14,475 nucleotides of DNA. Source: Eubacteriales bacterium. Its GTDB lineage: Bacteria; Bacillota; Clostridia; Peptostreptococcales; Anaerovoracaceae. The position numbers were made by a program, and so were the translations under genes. The notes beneath the pieces are model-generated. The model saw nothing but the letters and a program-made list of their open reading frames with translations. It had not been told where the DNA came from and did not search any database. Numbering within the stretch: position 1 is the stretch's first letter; every line of letters begins with the position of its first letter. The stretch covers positions 1 to 14,475 of the forward strand of contig JAQUJQ010000022.1 in the NCBI GenBank assembly GCA_028680875.1. Direction: 5' to 3'. Shown here piece by piece: positions 1-7,466 of the stretch.

Positions 1-614
1 GCCACATCGATTCCTTCTACGTCAGCAGTAGGATCTGCTTCTGCGAATCCTTTATCTTGAGCCACTTTCAGAACGTCCGAGTAGTTCAAGCCAAAATCTG
101 TCATTTGACTTAAGATGTAGTTGGTTGTACCGTTAAGAATTCCCAACACTTCTACGAATTCATTGGCATGTAATACAGTACTTAAGGTGTTAAGAATGGG
201 GATTCCGCCACCCACACTAGCTTCATATCGGAATAGTACTTTGTTATCATCTGCAGCTTTGCGAAGGACATCAAAATTAGCTGCAACTGCAGCTTTGTTG
301 GCTGTTACTACATGTTTGCCGTTTTCCATTGCTTTTAGCATAAAGTCTGTGGCAGGCTGGATTCCTCCCAAAAGTTCAATAATAACATCAATGGAAGGAT
401 CCAAAATCAGATCATCAGGGTTTTGTGTGAATTTATCTCTTGATACAACGACATCTCTTTCTCTGTCAACGTCTTTTTCCAAGATTTTAATAATATCAAA
501 GTCAATACCGGTATTTACTTTAATCACATCTCTATTTATTTCTAACGTTTTATACGTGCCTGTTCCGATGTTTCCAAAACCCATCAGGCCAATTTTTACA
601 AGATTTTTTACCAT
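1..614 (-). CDS. hom: Homoserine dehydrogenase, N-terminal part (gene runs off the left edge)
   Basis: Homoserine dehydrogenase reduces aspartate semialdehyde to homoserine with NAD(P)H in the cytoplasm, at the branch to threonine and methionine. Translating the minus strand from the ATG at 614-612 gives 204 complete codons, open to the window edge. Visible are the Rossmann nucleotide motif GFGNIGTG (residues 12-19), a following lysine/aspartate-rich region, the conserved VVTANKAA segment, YEASVGGGIPIL and NGTTNYIL of the substrate-binding part, and an EADPTADVEG segment typical of the family. The start is supported by an AGGAGGTA ribosome binding site at 621-628, six bases upstream. The catalytic C-terminal half and any regulatory ACT domain lie outside the window, so feedback control by threonine cannot be judged. 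The gene is transcribed away from trmL. Recognition of the family is secure; only the gene's extent is unknown. Confidence 0.96.
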   Translation of the reverse strand, partial: MVKNLVKIGLMGFGNIGTGTYKTLEINRDVIKVNTGIDFDIIKILEKDVDRERDVVVSRDKFTQNPDDLILDPSIDVIIELLGGIQPATDFMLKAMENGKHVVTANKAAVAANFDVLRKAADDNKVLFRYEASVGGGIPILNTLSTVLHANEFVEVLGILNGTTNYILSQMTDFGLNYSDVLKVAQDKGFAEADPTADVEGIDV

Positions 615-645
615 GTTTACTACCTCCTATAGTTTCTATTATGGT

Positions 646-674
646 ATTATAATATAATTTGAGTTATTTGTCCT
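646..674 (-). promoter_or_regulatory. Candidate sigma-A promoter for hom
   Basis: On the minus strand a perfect -10 hexamer TATAAT (646-651) is preceded, after a 17-base spacer, by AGGACA (669-674), which matches four of six -35 consensus positions. The -10 lies about 30 bases upstream of the hom start codon, a sensible distance for a short leader. This is read from the sequence; no transcript start is known. Confidence 0.55.
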
Positions 675-696
675 CATTAAAAATAAATAATATGAA
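668..696 (+). promoter_or_regulatory. Weak candidate promoter for trmL, overlapping the hom -35
   Basis: On the plus strand TTGTCC (668-673), 17 bases, then TATGAA (691-696) gives a four-of-six match at each hexamer with ideal spacing. Its -35 box occupies almost the same bases as the -35 of the divergent hom promoter, so polymerase binding at the two could be mutually exclusive. A second weak alternative is TTGCTT (700-705) with TAACAT (723-728). Neither is strong. Confidence 0.3.
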
Positions 697-754
697 GTCT
701 TGCTTTATTAATCATTTTTCCGTAACATAGGGAGGGTAAGGAACAAAGGATACC

Positions 755-1240
755 ATGGATAAACAAAGTCACAATCTAAGCATCGTTTTGGTGGAACCGG
801 AAATACCGCCGAATACAGGGAACATCGCAAGAACCTGTGCAGCTACAGGGAGTAAGCTACACCTAGTGAAACCCTTGGGGTTTTCAATCGATAATGCTCA
901 TTTGAAACGGGCCGGCCTGGATTATTGGCCTTATGTAGATCTGGAAATACATGAAAACTTGGAAGCTTTTTTGATAAAGTATGGAAAGCATCCCTTGTAT
1001 TTAGCAACAACGAAGGGGATAAGATGCTATACCGAGGTGCTCTATGAGCCGAATGCAATGTTGGTTTTCGGGAAAGAGACAAAGGGGTTGCCTCAGGAGT
1101 TTATCCAAACGAACTTAGAAAGAACCATACGGATACCTATGAGCCATAATACAGAATTACGTTCTCTGAATTTGTCAAATGCCGCAGCTATTGTTATATT
1201 TGAGGCCTTGCGGCAGATGAATTTTCCAAGACTCGTTTAA
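755..1240 (+). CDS. trmL: tRNA (cytidine/uridine-34 2'-O)-methyltransferase, TrmL family
   Basis: This SPOUT-class enzyme transfers a methyl group from S-adenosylmethionine to the ribose 2'-OH of the wobble base of certain leucine tRNAs. The 161-residue length is that of a minimal single-domain TrmL. Family signatures are VLVEPEIPPNTGNIARTC near the N-terminus (residues 11-28), LVFGKETKGLP (103-113), RIPM (126-129) and RSLNLSNAAAI (136-146); the last three build the trefoil-knot cofactor site. An AAAGGA ribosome binding site (745-750) precedes the ATG by four bases. A stronger GGAGGG at 731-736 is too far away, and an in-frame stop follows it, so no longer start is available. The next gene begins 23 bases after the stop, so the two are probably co-transcribed, though no functional link is obvious. 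Other SPOUT methyltransferases are conceivable, but length and motifs favour TrmL. Confidence 0.93.
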   Translation: MDKQSHNLSIVLVEPEIPPNTGNIARTCAATGSKLHLVKPLGFSIDNAHLKRAGLDYWPYVDLEIHENLEAFLIKYGKHPLYLATTKGIRCYTEVLYEPNAMLVFGKETKGLPQEFIQTNLERTIRIPMSHNTELRSLNLSNAAAIVIFEALRQMNFPRLV

Positions 1241-1263
1241 GAAAGGAAAAGGATAGAAGATTA

Positions 1264-2886
1264 ATGTTTATCTTGCCATTTCTAATTTTAGGAGGAGCTG
1301 GATTGCTCCTGTACGGAATCGAAATCATGAAAGATTCTTTGGAATGGATTTCTCAAGGTAGGGGTCAACGCTTACTGGAGATTTCCGGTAAGAATCGCTT
1401 TATGAGTATAATGTCGGGAATTGTAGTGACAGCTGTTAACCAAAAGAGCAGTGCGACAACCATTATGGTGGTGGGCTTAGTTAATACAGGTATGATTTCT
1501 TTGGTTCAAGCTACAGGAGTGATTATGGGCGCCAACATCGGGACAACGATTACTGCCCAACTCCTTGCATTTCGTTTGGAGTATTTAGCCCCTTGTATTG
1601 TTGGAATCTCGGTGGTATTTTGGAAATGTGCAAAGACCAAACGAGTTGAATCTTTAGCAGAAATTTTCATTGGCTTTGGTATCATGTTCATCGGCATGAT
1701 ATTTATGGAGATGGGTATGGGTTCTTTGAGCAGACTGGTTGAAATCCGTGATTTCTTTTACTCCTATTCCCAACCTGATAACATTCAATATCTTATCTTA
1801 ATACTGATGGGCTTTCTTCTAACAGCTTTGGTCCATAGCAGTAGTATGCTGACCGGCGTGATGATCGCAATGTCAGCTCAAGGGCTGTTACCTTTAAAAA
1901 TGGCAGTTCCATTGATAATGGGGATTAATGTTGGGAAGTGTTTAACTGCATTATGGGCAAGCAGAGATGCTAGTCGAACGGCAAGGAGAGCAGCAATTAT
2001 AAATCTTTTATTCAATTTAACCGGAACACTTGTAGTTGTTCTTTTCTTCCAAAACATGATGGTGAATTTATTACAGTTTCTGTCATCGGATAATTTACCA
2101 CGTCAGATTGCCAATGCCCATACCTTGTTTAATGTTGGAACTACCATTCTGTGTTTTCCCTTTGTGAGTCTTTTCGTTAAAGTTTCGGACTTGTTGGTTC
2201 CATTCAAGAAACAGGAAGAACAAAACAACGATAATCTAGATGTGCGAATGTTGGAAACCCCCGGTTTAGCTTTGGCACAGACTTACAATGAAATAATCAA
2301 CCTTACAAAACAGGCATCTATCACTTATGATATCGCATTTCGATGTGTTGTGGAAGGAGATGAACGGGAACTGGAACGGGTTCTGGAAGTGGAGAATTTG
2401 ATTCTAAGGAAACAAAAGGATATTGAAATCTACTTAGTTAAATTGGCACAAAAAAATATAACAAAAGATCAGCATGAGATGTTAAATTTAATGCTGGAAG
2501 TTTCCGGGGATATCGAACTCGTTTCCGACCTTTCTATCAATATTGCCAAGCTGGCAATTCATAAAAAAGAAAACAGCATTCCATTCAGTCAGGATGCAAA
2601 ACAGGAAATCATGGATTTTCACCAACGAATCCATACAATGATAGAAGATGTTGTTAAAGCTATGGAAAACCAAGACGTTGTTTTAGCAAATAATATACTG
2701 TCAACGGAGATAAAGATTAAAAGCATTGAGAGGACATTAAGGGAAAATCACATCGAACGGTTGGCAAAAGGTTTGTGCTCTCCCGGTTCCGGTGTAATGT
2801 TTATGGATTTAATAAATAACATGGAGCATGTGGCTGAACATATCAAAAAAATTAGTTATTTTGTTATTGAGGTTTCAAAAAATTAG
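1264..2886 (+). CDS. Na/Pi-cotransporter family protein with PhoU-like C-terminal domain
   Basis: This is a membrane protein of the bacterial Na+/phosphate cotransporter family (NptA/YjbB-like), predicted to move phosphate or a related anion with sodium. The 540 residues contain two homologous membrane repeats. The first (about 1-155) carries NQKSSATT (59-66) and GVIMGANIGTT; the second (about 170-290) carries LVHSSSMLTG (189-198) and PLIMGINVGKCLTA. From about residue 330 to the end is a soluble, helix-rich, charged PhoU-like region. The start is preceded by AAAAGGA at 1247-1253. The usual glutamine-serine motif QSSS is altered in both repeats (QKSS and HSSS), so substrate and direction should not be assumed; some family members are thought to export phosphate. 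It follows trmL after 23 bases and is followed by rpoN after a 95-base gap that holds a promoter. Confidence 0.9.
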   Translation: MFILPFLILGGAGLLLYGIEIMKDSLEWISQGRGQRLLEISGKNRFMSIMSGIVVTAVNQKSSATTIMVVGLVNTGMISLVQATGVIMGANIGTTITAQLLAFRLEYLAPCIVGISVVFWKCAKTKRVESLAEIFIGFGIMFIGMIFMEMGMGSLSRLVEIRDFFYSYSQPDNIQYLILILMGFLLTALVHSSSMLTGVMIAMSAQGLLPLKMAVPLIMGINVGKCLTALWASRDASRTARRAAIINLLFNLTGTLVVVLFFQNMMVNLLQFLSSDNLPRQIANAHTLFNVGTTILCFPFVSLFVKVSDLLVPFKKQEEQNNDNLDVRMLETPGLALAQTYNEIINLTKQASITYDIAFRCVVEGDERELERVLEVENLILRKQKDIEIYLVKLAQKNITKDQHEMLNLMLEVSGDIELVSDLSINIAKLAIHKKENSIPFSQDAKQEIMDFHQRIHTMIEDVVKAMENQDVVLANNILSTEIKIKSIERTLRENHIERLAKGLCSPGSGVMFMDLINNMEHVAEHIKKISYFVIEVSKN

Positions 2887-2893
2887 ATTTTAG

Positions 2894-2902
2894 TGCTATA
2901 AT
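2894..2902 (+). promoter_or_regulatory. Candidate extended -10 promoter for rpoN
   Basis: TGC followed directly by TATAAT (2897-2902) forms an ideal extended -10 element just after the stop codon of the preceding gene, about 80 bases before the rpoN start. The -35 position (TTTCAA, 2873-2878, an 18-base spacer) is poor, as extended -10 promoters tolerate. It implies a leader of roughly 70 bases for rpoN. Seen in sequence only. Confidence 0.5.
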
Positions 2903-2981
2903 AGACATTGGTAATCACAAATTGTTTTGTTAAATTTAAAATAATATTGCGTAAAATAATGTTATGTGAAACGGTGTTGTT

Positions 2982-4406
2982 ATGAAATTAGGCTATGAAT
3001 TAACAATTGAACAGACACAGAAACTGGTGATGACACCTGAGCTGATTCAGGCGATTCAAATTTTGCAATTCAGTACACAGGAGTTAGAAACCTATTTGGA
3101 GGAGCAACTTCTGGCAAATCCAATTTTGGAAAAGGTAGAGAAACCGGAGACCACTGAAATTTCTGACAGTGAAGAATCCTTTGCAAAAATAGAAGAATCC
3201 TTTGAAAAAATACATGAAAAAGAGATTGATTGGGCTGAGCATTTTAAAGAGCGAGAATACGATGACATCAGTTACAAACAATGGCAATACAATACAGAAA
3301 AGAGTGATTATTCCTATGAACAATTTGTATCTTCCGATATTACCTTGACAGATCATATGATGCTTCAGCTTCAACTGGTTTCCATGGGCCCAGGTTGTAA
3401 ACAGGTGGCCAAATACCTGATTGAGAGTCTGAATGAAAACGGTTACTTGACTCTATCTCTGGAGGAGGTCGCAGAACTGTTTGGAATAAGCGTTGAAAAA
3501 GTTCTGAAGGTACTAAAGATAATACAAGGTTTCGATCCGGTGGGTGTAGGAGCAAGAAATTTAGTAGAATGTCTGTTAATCCAAATGGCTTATTATGGGG
3601 ATGATACTCCAGAAACCTGTGAAATAATAGAGAATCATTTAGAGGATATAGCAGCAAATCGGATGACTAACATTGCAAAGGCTGTAGGTATTTCGATCAA
3701 GGAGGTTCAGGAGATCAGTGATATCATCCGGACCTTAGAACCTAAACCGGGGAGACAATTTGGTTCTGCCAATGATAACCGCTATATCGTTCCTGACGTT
3801 ACCGTTGAAAAAGTAGATGGAGAATATTTAATTATAGTAAATGATACCACAGCACCTCGTTTGAATATCAGTCCCTTTTATCGGAAGATGCTTATAGAAG
3901 CGGATAAGGAATCTAATATTTCTACATTTTTGACAGGAAGGCTTAATTCAGCCCTATGGTTAATTAAGAGCATTGAACAGAGAAGGCAAACTATCTATAA
4001 CGTAGTAAAAGCGGTAGTACAATATCAGGAAGACTTTTTTGAACAGGGTACCAAGTATCTTAAGACACTTACTCTTAAGCAAATCGCTGATGAAGTAGGG
4101 GTTCATGAATCAACCGTAAGCCGATCAATCAATGGAAAATATATGCAAACCCCAAGAGGCTTATATGAAATCAAATATTTTTTTACCAGTGGTGTAGCAG
4201 GAAGCGATGGCTTGGGCATTGCATCGGAAAGCATTAAAACAATTATAAAGGAAATAGTAGATTGTGAGGATCCAAAAGCACCCTATTCTGATCAAGCCCT
4301 GGTTAATATACTGGAAAAGAAGGGTATTGATATTTCCAGGCGGACTGTTGCAAAATATAGGGATGAGATGAATCTTCCGTCTTCCTCTAAAAGGAAACGA
4401 TTTTAA
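2982..4406 (+). CDS. rpoN: RNA polymerase sigma-54 factor
   Basis: Sigma-54 directs RNA polymerase to -24/-12 promoters and needs an ATP-driven enhancer-binding activator. The 474 residues show the full family layout. Region I (1-50) includes QTQKLVMTPELIQAIQILQF and the ending LANPILE. An acidic linker follows (about 51-115). The core-binding domain (about 120-300) includes GFDPVGVGARNL. A helix-turn-helix lies near 362-383 (LTLKQIADEVGVHESTVSRS), and the RpoN box SRRTVAKYRD at 452-461 recognises the -24 element. The start is fixed by the canonical MKLGYELTIEQTQ opening, although no good ribosome binding site precedes it. The linker carries a 21-bp tandem duplication (residues 64-77). The gene ends 57 bases before gap. 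In related clostridia rpoN also precedes the gap operon, usually with cggR between. No -24/-12 promoter or sigma-54 activator gene was noticed here. Confidence 0.97.
   Translation: MKLGYELTIEQTQKLVMTPELIQAIQILQFSTQELETYLEEQLLANPILEKVEKPETTEISDSEESFAKIEESFEKIHEKEIDWAEHFKEREYDDISYKQWQYNTEKSDYSYEQFVSSDITLTDHMMLQLQLVSMGPGCKQVAKYLIESLNENGYLTLSLEEVAELFGISVEKVLKVLKIIQGFDPVGVGARNLVECLLIQMAYYGDDTPETCEIIENHLEDIAANRMTNIAKAVGISIKEVQEISDIIRTLEPKPGRQFGSANDNRYIVPDVTVEKVDGEYLIIVNDTTAPRLNISPFYRKMLIEADKESNISTFLTGRLNSALWLIKSIEQRRQTIYNVVKAVVQYQEDFFEQGTKYLKTLTLKQIADEVGVHESTVSRSINGKYMQTPRGLYEIKYFFTSGVAGSDGLGIASESIKTIIKEIVDCEDPKAPYSDQALVNILEKKGIDISRRTVAKYRDEMNLPSSSKRKRF
3171..3212 (+). repeat. 21-bp in-frame tandem duplication inside rpoN
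   Basis: The unit at 3171-3191 is followed at once by a near-identical copy at 3192-3212, with 20 of 21 bases the same. It encodes EESFAKI then EESFEKI (residues 64-77) in the acidic linker between region I and the core-binding domain of sigma-54. Seven codons are added without changing frame. The single difference changes Ala to Glu. Confidence 0.9.
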
Positions 4407-4415
4407 CAAGCTTAT

Positions 4416-4430
4416 ATCACTTTAAGTGAT
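4416..4430. promoter_or_regulatory. Perfect 15-bp palindrome upstream of gap, candidate operator
   Basis: ATCACTT-T-AAGTGAT is a perfect inverted repeat with a one-base centre, located 34 bases before the gap start codon and 10 bases after the rpoN stop. A dimeric regulator could bind here. As RNA, a one-base loop is impossible, but opening the inner pairs leaves a weak stem, so a DNA site is the better reading. I could not match it to a known operator: it is not the CggR, Rex or CcpA consensus as I know them. No strong sigma-A promoter was recognised around it. Confidence 0.4.
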
Positions 4431-4463
4431 TGTAATATTATATTAATCAGGAGGATAAAGAAT

Positions 4464-5474
4464 ATGAAAACTAGAGTAGGAATTAACGGCTTCGGCAGAA
4501 TTGGAAGAAATGCATTTAAAATCGCAATGGAGAAAGATACTGATATTGAAATCGTTGCTATAAATGATATAACAAGCCCAAATATTTTAGCACATCTGCT
4601 TAAATATGATAGTTGCTTTGGAAAATTTGAAGGCACTGTAGAAGCAGCAGAAGATGCAATTGTCGTAAATGGAAAAGAAGTAAAAATTCTTGCCAAGAGA
4701 GACCCAGGAGAACTACCATGGAAGGATTTGGGTGTAGATGCAGTTTTAGAATCAACCGGACTTTTTACAAAGAAAGTTGATGCGGAAAAACACATCATGG
4801 CAGGAGCAAAAAAGGTTATTATCTCTGCCCCTGCAACAGGTGAGGATATTACAATTGTCATGGGTGTCAATGAAGATCAATATGACCCGGCTGAGCATCA
4901 TATCATTTCAAATGCATCTTGTACTACCAATTGCCTGGCGCCTTTTGCCAAGGTCATTGACCAGGAATTCGGAATAGAAAGAGGCTTGATGACGACCATT
5001 CATGCGTATACCAACGATCAGAAAATTCTGGACCTGCCCCATAAAGACCTAAGAAGAGCCAGAGCAGCAGCACTCTCAATGATTCCAACAACTACCGGCG
5101 CCGCAAAAGCAGTTTCTTTGGTACTGCCTCAGTTGAAGGATAAGCTAAACGGTATGGCTATTCGGGTACCCACACCTGCAGTTTCTGTAGTTGATATTAT
5201 TTTTGAACTAAAGAAACAGACAAGCAAGGTAGCAGTTAACCAGGCTTTGAAAAAGGCTTCGGAAGGTGAGCTTGCAGGTATTTTAGGATATTGTGAAGAG
5301 CCATTGGTATCCGTAGATTTTAAAAAGGATACCAGATCATCCATCATCGATGCTTTATCGACCATGGTTTTAGATGGAAATATGGTAAAGATCTTGTCAT
5401 GGTATGACAATGAATGGGGTTATTCCAACAGAGTAGTGGACTTAATGGAATACGTAGTTAAGAAGGGGCTGTAA
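4464..5474 (+). CDS. gap: Glyceraldehyde-3-phosphate dehydrogenase, glycolytic NAD-type
   Basis: This enzyme oxidises and phosphorylates glyceraldehyde 3-phosphate to 1,3-bisphosphoglycerate, reducing NAD+. The 336-residue length is standard. The N-terminal NAD-binding fold has GINGFGRIGR (7-16) and the Asp of AINDIT (Asp35), which contacts the NAD ribose and disfavours NADP. The catalytic cysteine is Cys153 in SNASCTTNC, with its partner His180 in TTIHAYTNDQ. The segment LPHKDLRRARAA follows. A strong AGGAGG ribosome binding site (4449-4454) lies nine bases before the ATG. It is the first gene of a gap-pgk-tpi-eno operon, and pgk follows after 13 bases. The repressor gene cggR, common between rpoN and gap in related genomes, is missing, which leaves regulation open. 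A GapB-type gluconeogenic role is less likely given the setting. Confidence 0.98.
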   Translation: MKTRVGINGFGRIGRNAFKIAMEKDTDIEIVAINDITSPNILAHLLKYDSCFGKFEGTVEAAEDAIVVNGKEVKILAKRDPGELPWKDLGVDAVLESTGLFTKKVDAEKHIMAGAKKVIISAPATGEDITIVMGVNEDQYDPAEHHIISNASCTTNCLAPFAKVIDQEFGIERGLMTTIHAYTNDQKILDLPHKDLRRARAAALSMIPTTTGAAKAVSLVLPQLKDKLNGMAIRVPTPAVSVVDIIFELKKQTSKVAVNQALKKASEGELAGILGYCEEPLVSVDFKKDTRSSIIDALSTMVLDGNMVKILSWYDNEWGYSNRVVDLMEYVVKKGL

Positions 5475-5487
5475 GAAAGGTTCAGAT

Positions 5488-6684
5488 ATGAAAAAAACTA
5501 TTCGTGATGTGGATGTAGCAGGACTTCGGGTGATAGTAAGATGTGATTTCAACGTACCTCAAAATGAAAACGGAGAAATTACTGATGATAGTCGTATTAC
5601 CAGTTCCTTGCCTACAATTAAATATCTGATAGAAAAAGGAGCCAAAGTTATTTTGATGTCACATTTGGGAAGGCCAAAGGGAGAGGCAAATCAAAAATTC
5701 ACACTGGCTCCGATTGCGGACCGACTCTCTTTATTATTAGGACAAAAAGTAATATTTAAAAATGATCCTAAAGTAGTCAGTGAAGATGTAAGAAAGGCCA
5801 CAGAGAATCTAAAGAGTGGACAAGTTATGCTCCTGGAAAATGTCCGTTTCCGTAAAGAAGAAACGGATAACGGAAAAGATTTCTCTAAGGAGCTGGCGGA
5901 TTTGGCACATATTTTTGTTAATGATGCTTTTGGGACCGCTCATCGTGCACATTCCTCTACGGTAGGAGTTGCCACATATATTCCGGCGGTTTCAGGTTTT
6001 CTGATGGAAAAAGAGGTTGAATTCCTCGGAAATACGATAGATCATCCCAAGAGACCTTTTTTAGCAATTATGGGAGGTGCTAAGGTAAGTGATAAAATCC
6101 CCGTAATTGAAAACCTTTTAGATAAGGTAGACAGCTTAATTATTGGTGGCGGGATGGCTTATACATTTTTCAAAGCACAAGGTTATGAAATTGGCAAATC
6201 CATCGTAGAGGAAGAAATGACAGATATGGCTTTAGCTCTCCTCAGAAAAGCAGAAGCAAAAGGGGTTTCTCTATTGCTCCCCGTGGATATACGGGCGGCG
6301 AAAGAATTTAATAACGATTCCCCATCTGTTATCTATTCTTATGATTCAATTCCTTCTGATTGGATGGGCTTGGATATCGGTGAAAAAACTATAAAATTAT
6401 TTAAAAGAGAGATTGAGAAGGCTAAAACCATTGTATGGAATGGGCCTATGGGTGTTTTTGAAATGCCTAATTTTGCTTTAGGAACTAAAGCAATTGCTCT
6501 AGCTTTAGCAAAGAGCCAAGGAACAACCATTATAGGCGGAGGAGATTCAGCAGCTGCGGTACAGCAATTCAGCCTTTCAGATCAGATGACACATATCTCC
6601 ACCGGAGGAGGGGCATCACTAGAATTCTTAGAAGGAAAAGTGTTGCCGGGAGTGGCTACATTACAAGACCAAGAAATTAAGTAG
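5488..6684 (+). CDS. pgk: Phosphoglycerate kinase
   Basis: Phosphoglycerate kinase transfers the acyl phosphate of 1,3-bisphosphoglycerate to ADP, the first ATP-forming step of lower glycolysis, in the cytoplasm. The 398 residues are complete. N-domain substrate motifs are RCDFNVP (18-24), DDSRI, MSHLGRPKG (57-65), LLENVRFRKEE and NDAFGTAHRAHSS. The C-domain nucleotide motifs are IMGGAKVSDKI, IIGGGMAYTF, GPMGVFE, IIGGGDSAAA (348-357) and HISTGGGASLEFL (369-381). All expected conserved segments are present. An AAAGG ribosome binding site (5476-5480) sits seven bases before the ATG. It lies 13 bases after gap and 18 before tpi, so transcription with both is near certain. Confidence 0.98.
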   Translation: MKKTIRDVDVAGLRVIVRCDFNVPQNENGEITDDSRITSSLPTIKYLIEKGAKVILMSHLGRPKGEANQKFTLAPIADRLSLLLGQKVIFKNDPKVVSEDVRKATENLKSGQVMLLENVRFRKEETDNGKDFSKELADLAHIFVNDAFGTAHRAHSSTVGVATYIPAVSGFLMEKEVEFLGNTIDHPKRPFLAIMGGAKVSDKIPVIENLLDKVDSLIIGGGMAYTFFKAQGYEIGKSIVEEEMTDMALALLRKAEAKGVSLLLPVDIRAAKEFNNDSPSVIYSYDSIPSDWMGLDIGEKTIKLFKREIEKAKTIVWNGPMGVFEMPNFALGTKAIALALAKSQGTTIIGGGDSAAAVQQFSLSDQMTHISTGGGASLEFLEGKVLPGVATLQDQEIK

Positions 6685-6702
6685 TAATTAAGGAGTAAAA
6701 AA

Positions 6703-7452
6703 ATGCGAAAACCGTTTTTAGCAGGAAATTGGAAAATGTATAAAACAAGTAAGGAAGCAGCAGATTTTGCAGTAGAATTGAAAAAACTATATGTTCACTC
6801 ATCAAATGTTAATGTAGCTATTTGTGCACCTTTCACACAGCTTTCTATACTTGTAGATGCTTTTAAAGGAAGTGGCATCAAAGTTGGCGCACAAAATATG
6901 CACTATGAAGAAAAGGGCGCTTTTACCGGAGAGATATCTGCAAATATGTTGACGGAAATCGGAGTGGACTATTGTATTATTGGGCATTCTGAAAGAAGAC
7001 AGTATTTTGGTGAGACTGATGAAACAGTAAATAAAAAGCTGCATAAGACTTTTGCCCATAACATTTTACCAATTCTTTGCGTTGGAGAGGTTCTTGAAGA
7101 AAGAGATGCAGGAAAAGCAACAAGTGTGGTGAAAAAACAGATTACGGCTGCTTTGGATTCTCTATCTGTTTCAGAAGTGAAAAAACTGACGGTGGCTTAT
7201 GAGCCTGTCTGGGCAATTGGAACAGGCCGCACAGCAACCCCGGAACAAGCAGATGAAATGTGTGGTCATATACGAAGTGTTATTAAAGGTCTTTATGATA
7301 AGGAAACAGCAGATCATATCAACATTTTATACGGTGGCAGTGTAAAGCCGAACAACGTTACTGAACTGATGAATATGGATGAAATCGATGGAGCTTTAGT
7401 AGGAGGTGCAAGCCTAAACGCAGCAGACTTTATAAAAATTATTAATTTTTAA
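6703..7452 (+). CDS. tpiA: Triose-phosphate isomerase
   Basis: This enzyme interconverts dihydroxyacetone phosphate and glyceraldehyde 3-phosphate in the cytoplasm. The 249-residue protein is a full TIM barrel. The catalytic residues are Lys11 in AGNWKMYK, His95 in IIGHSERRQYFGE and the base Glu167 in AYEPVWAIGTG. The phosphate-gripping loop (GTGRTATPEQA) and the C-terminal LYGGSVKPNN are intact. AAGGAG (6690-6695) lies seven bases upstream of the ATG. pgk ends 18 bases before and eno starts 14 bases after. In many related operons a phosphoglycerate mutase gene (gpmI) sits between tpi and eno; here it does not. Confidence 0.98.
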   Translation: MRKPFLAGNWKMYKTSKEAADFAVELKKLYVHSSNVNVAICAPFTQLSILVDAFKGSGIKVGAQNMHYEEKGAFTGEISANMLTEIGVDYCIIGHSERRQYFGETDETVNKKLHKTFAHNILPILCVGEVLEERDAGKATSVVKKQITAALDSLSVSEVKKLTVAYEPVWAIGTGRTATPEQADEMCGHIRSVIKGLYDKETADHINILYGGSVKPNNVTELMNMDEIDGALVGGASLNAADFIKIINF

Positions 7453-7466
7453 CGGGGGTGTAAATA

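Noticed and set aside
121..657. 178-codon plus-strand ORF opposite hom.
   Set aside because: It is the antisense shadow of homoserine dehydrogenase; the minus-strand reading has all family motifs, and the plus-strand product is low-complexity serine/threonine-rich.
2927..2944. Rex-like site TTGTTAA plus a degenerate second half upstream of rpoN.
   Set aside because: Only one half-site is intact and the other matches four of seven bases in very AT-rich DNA, so chance is likely.
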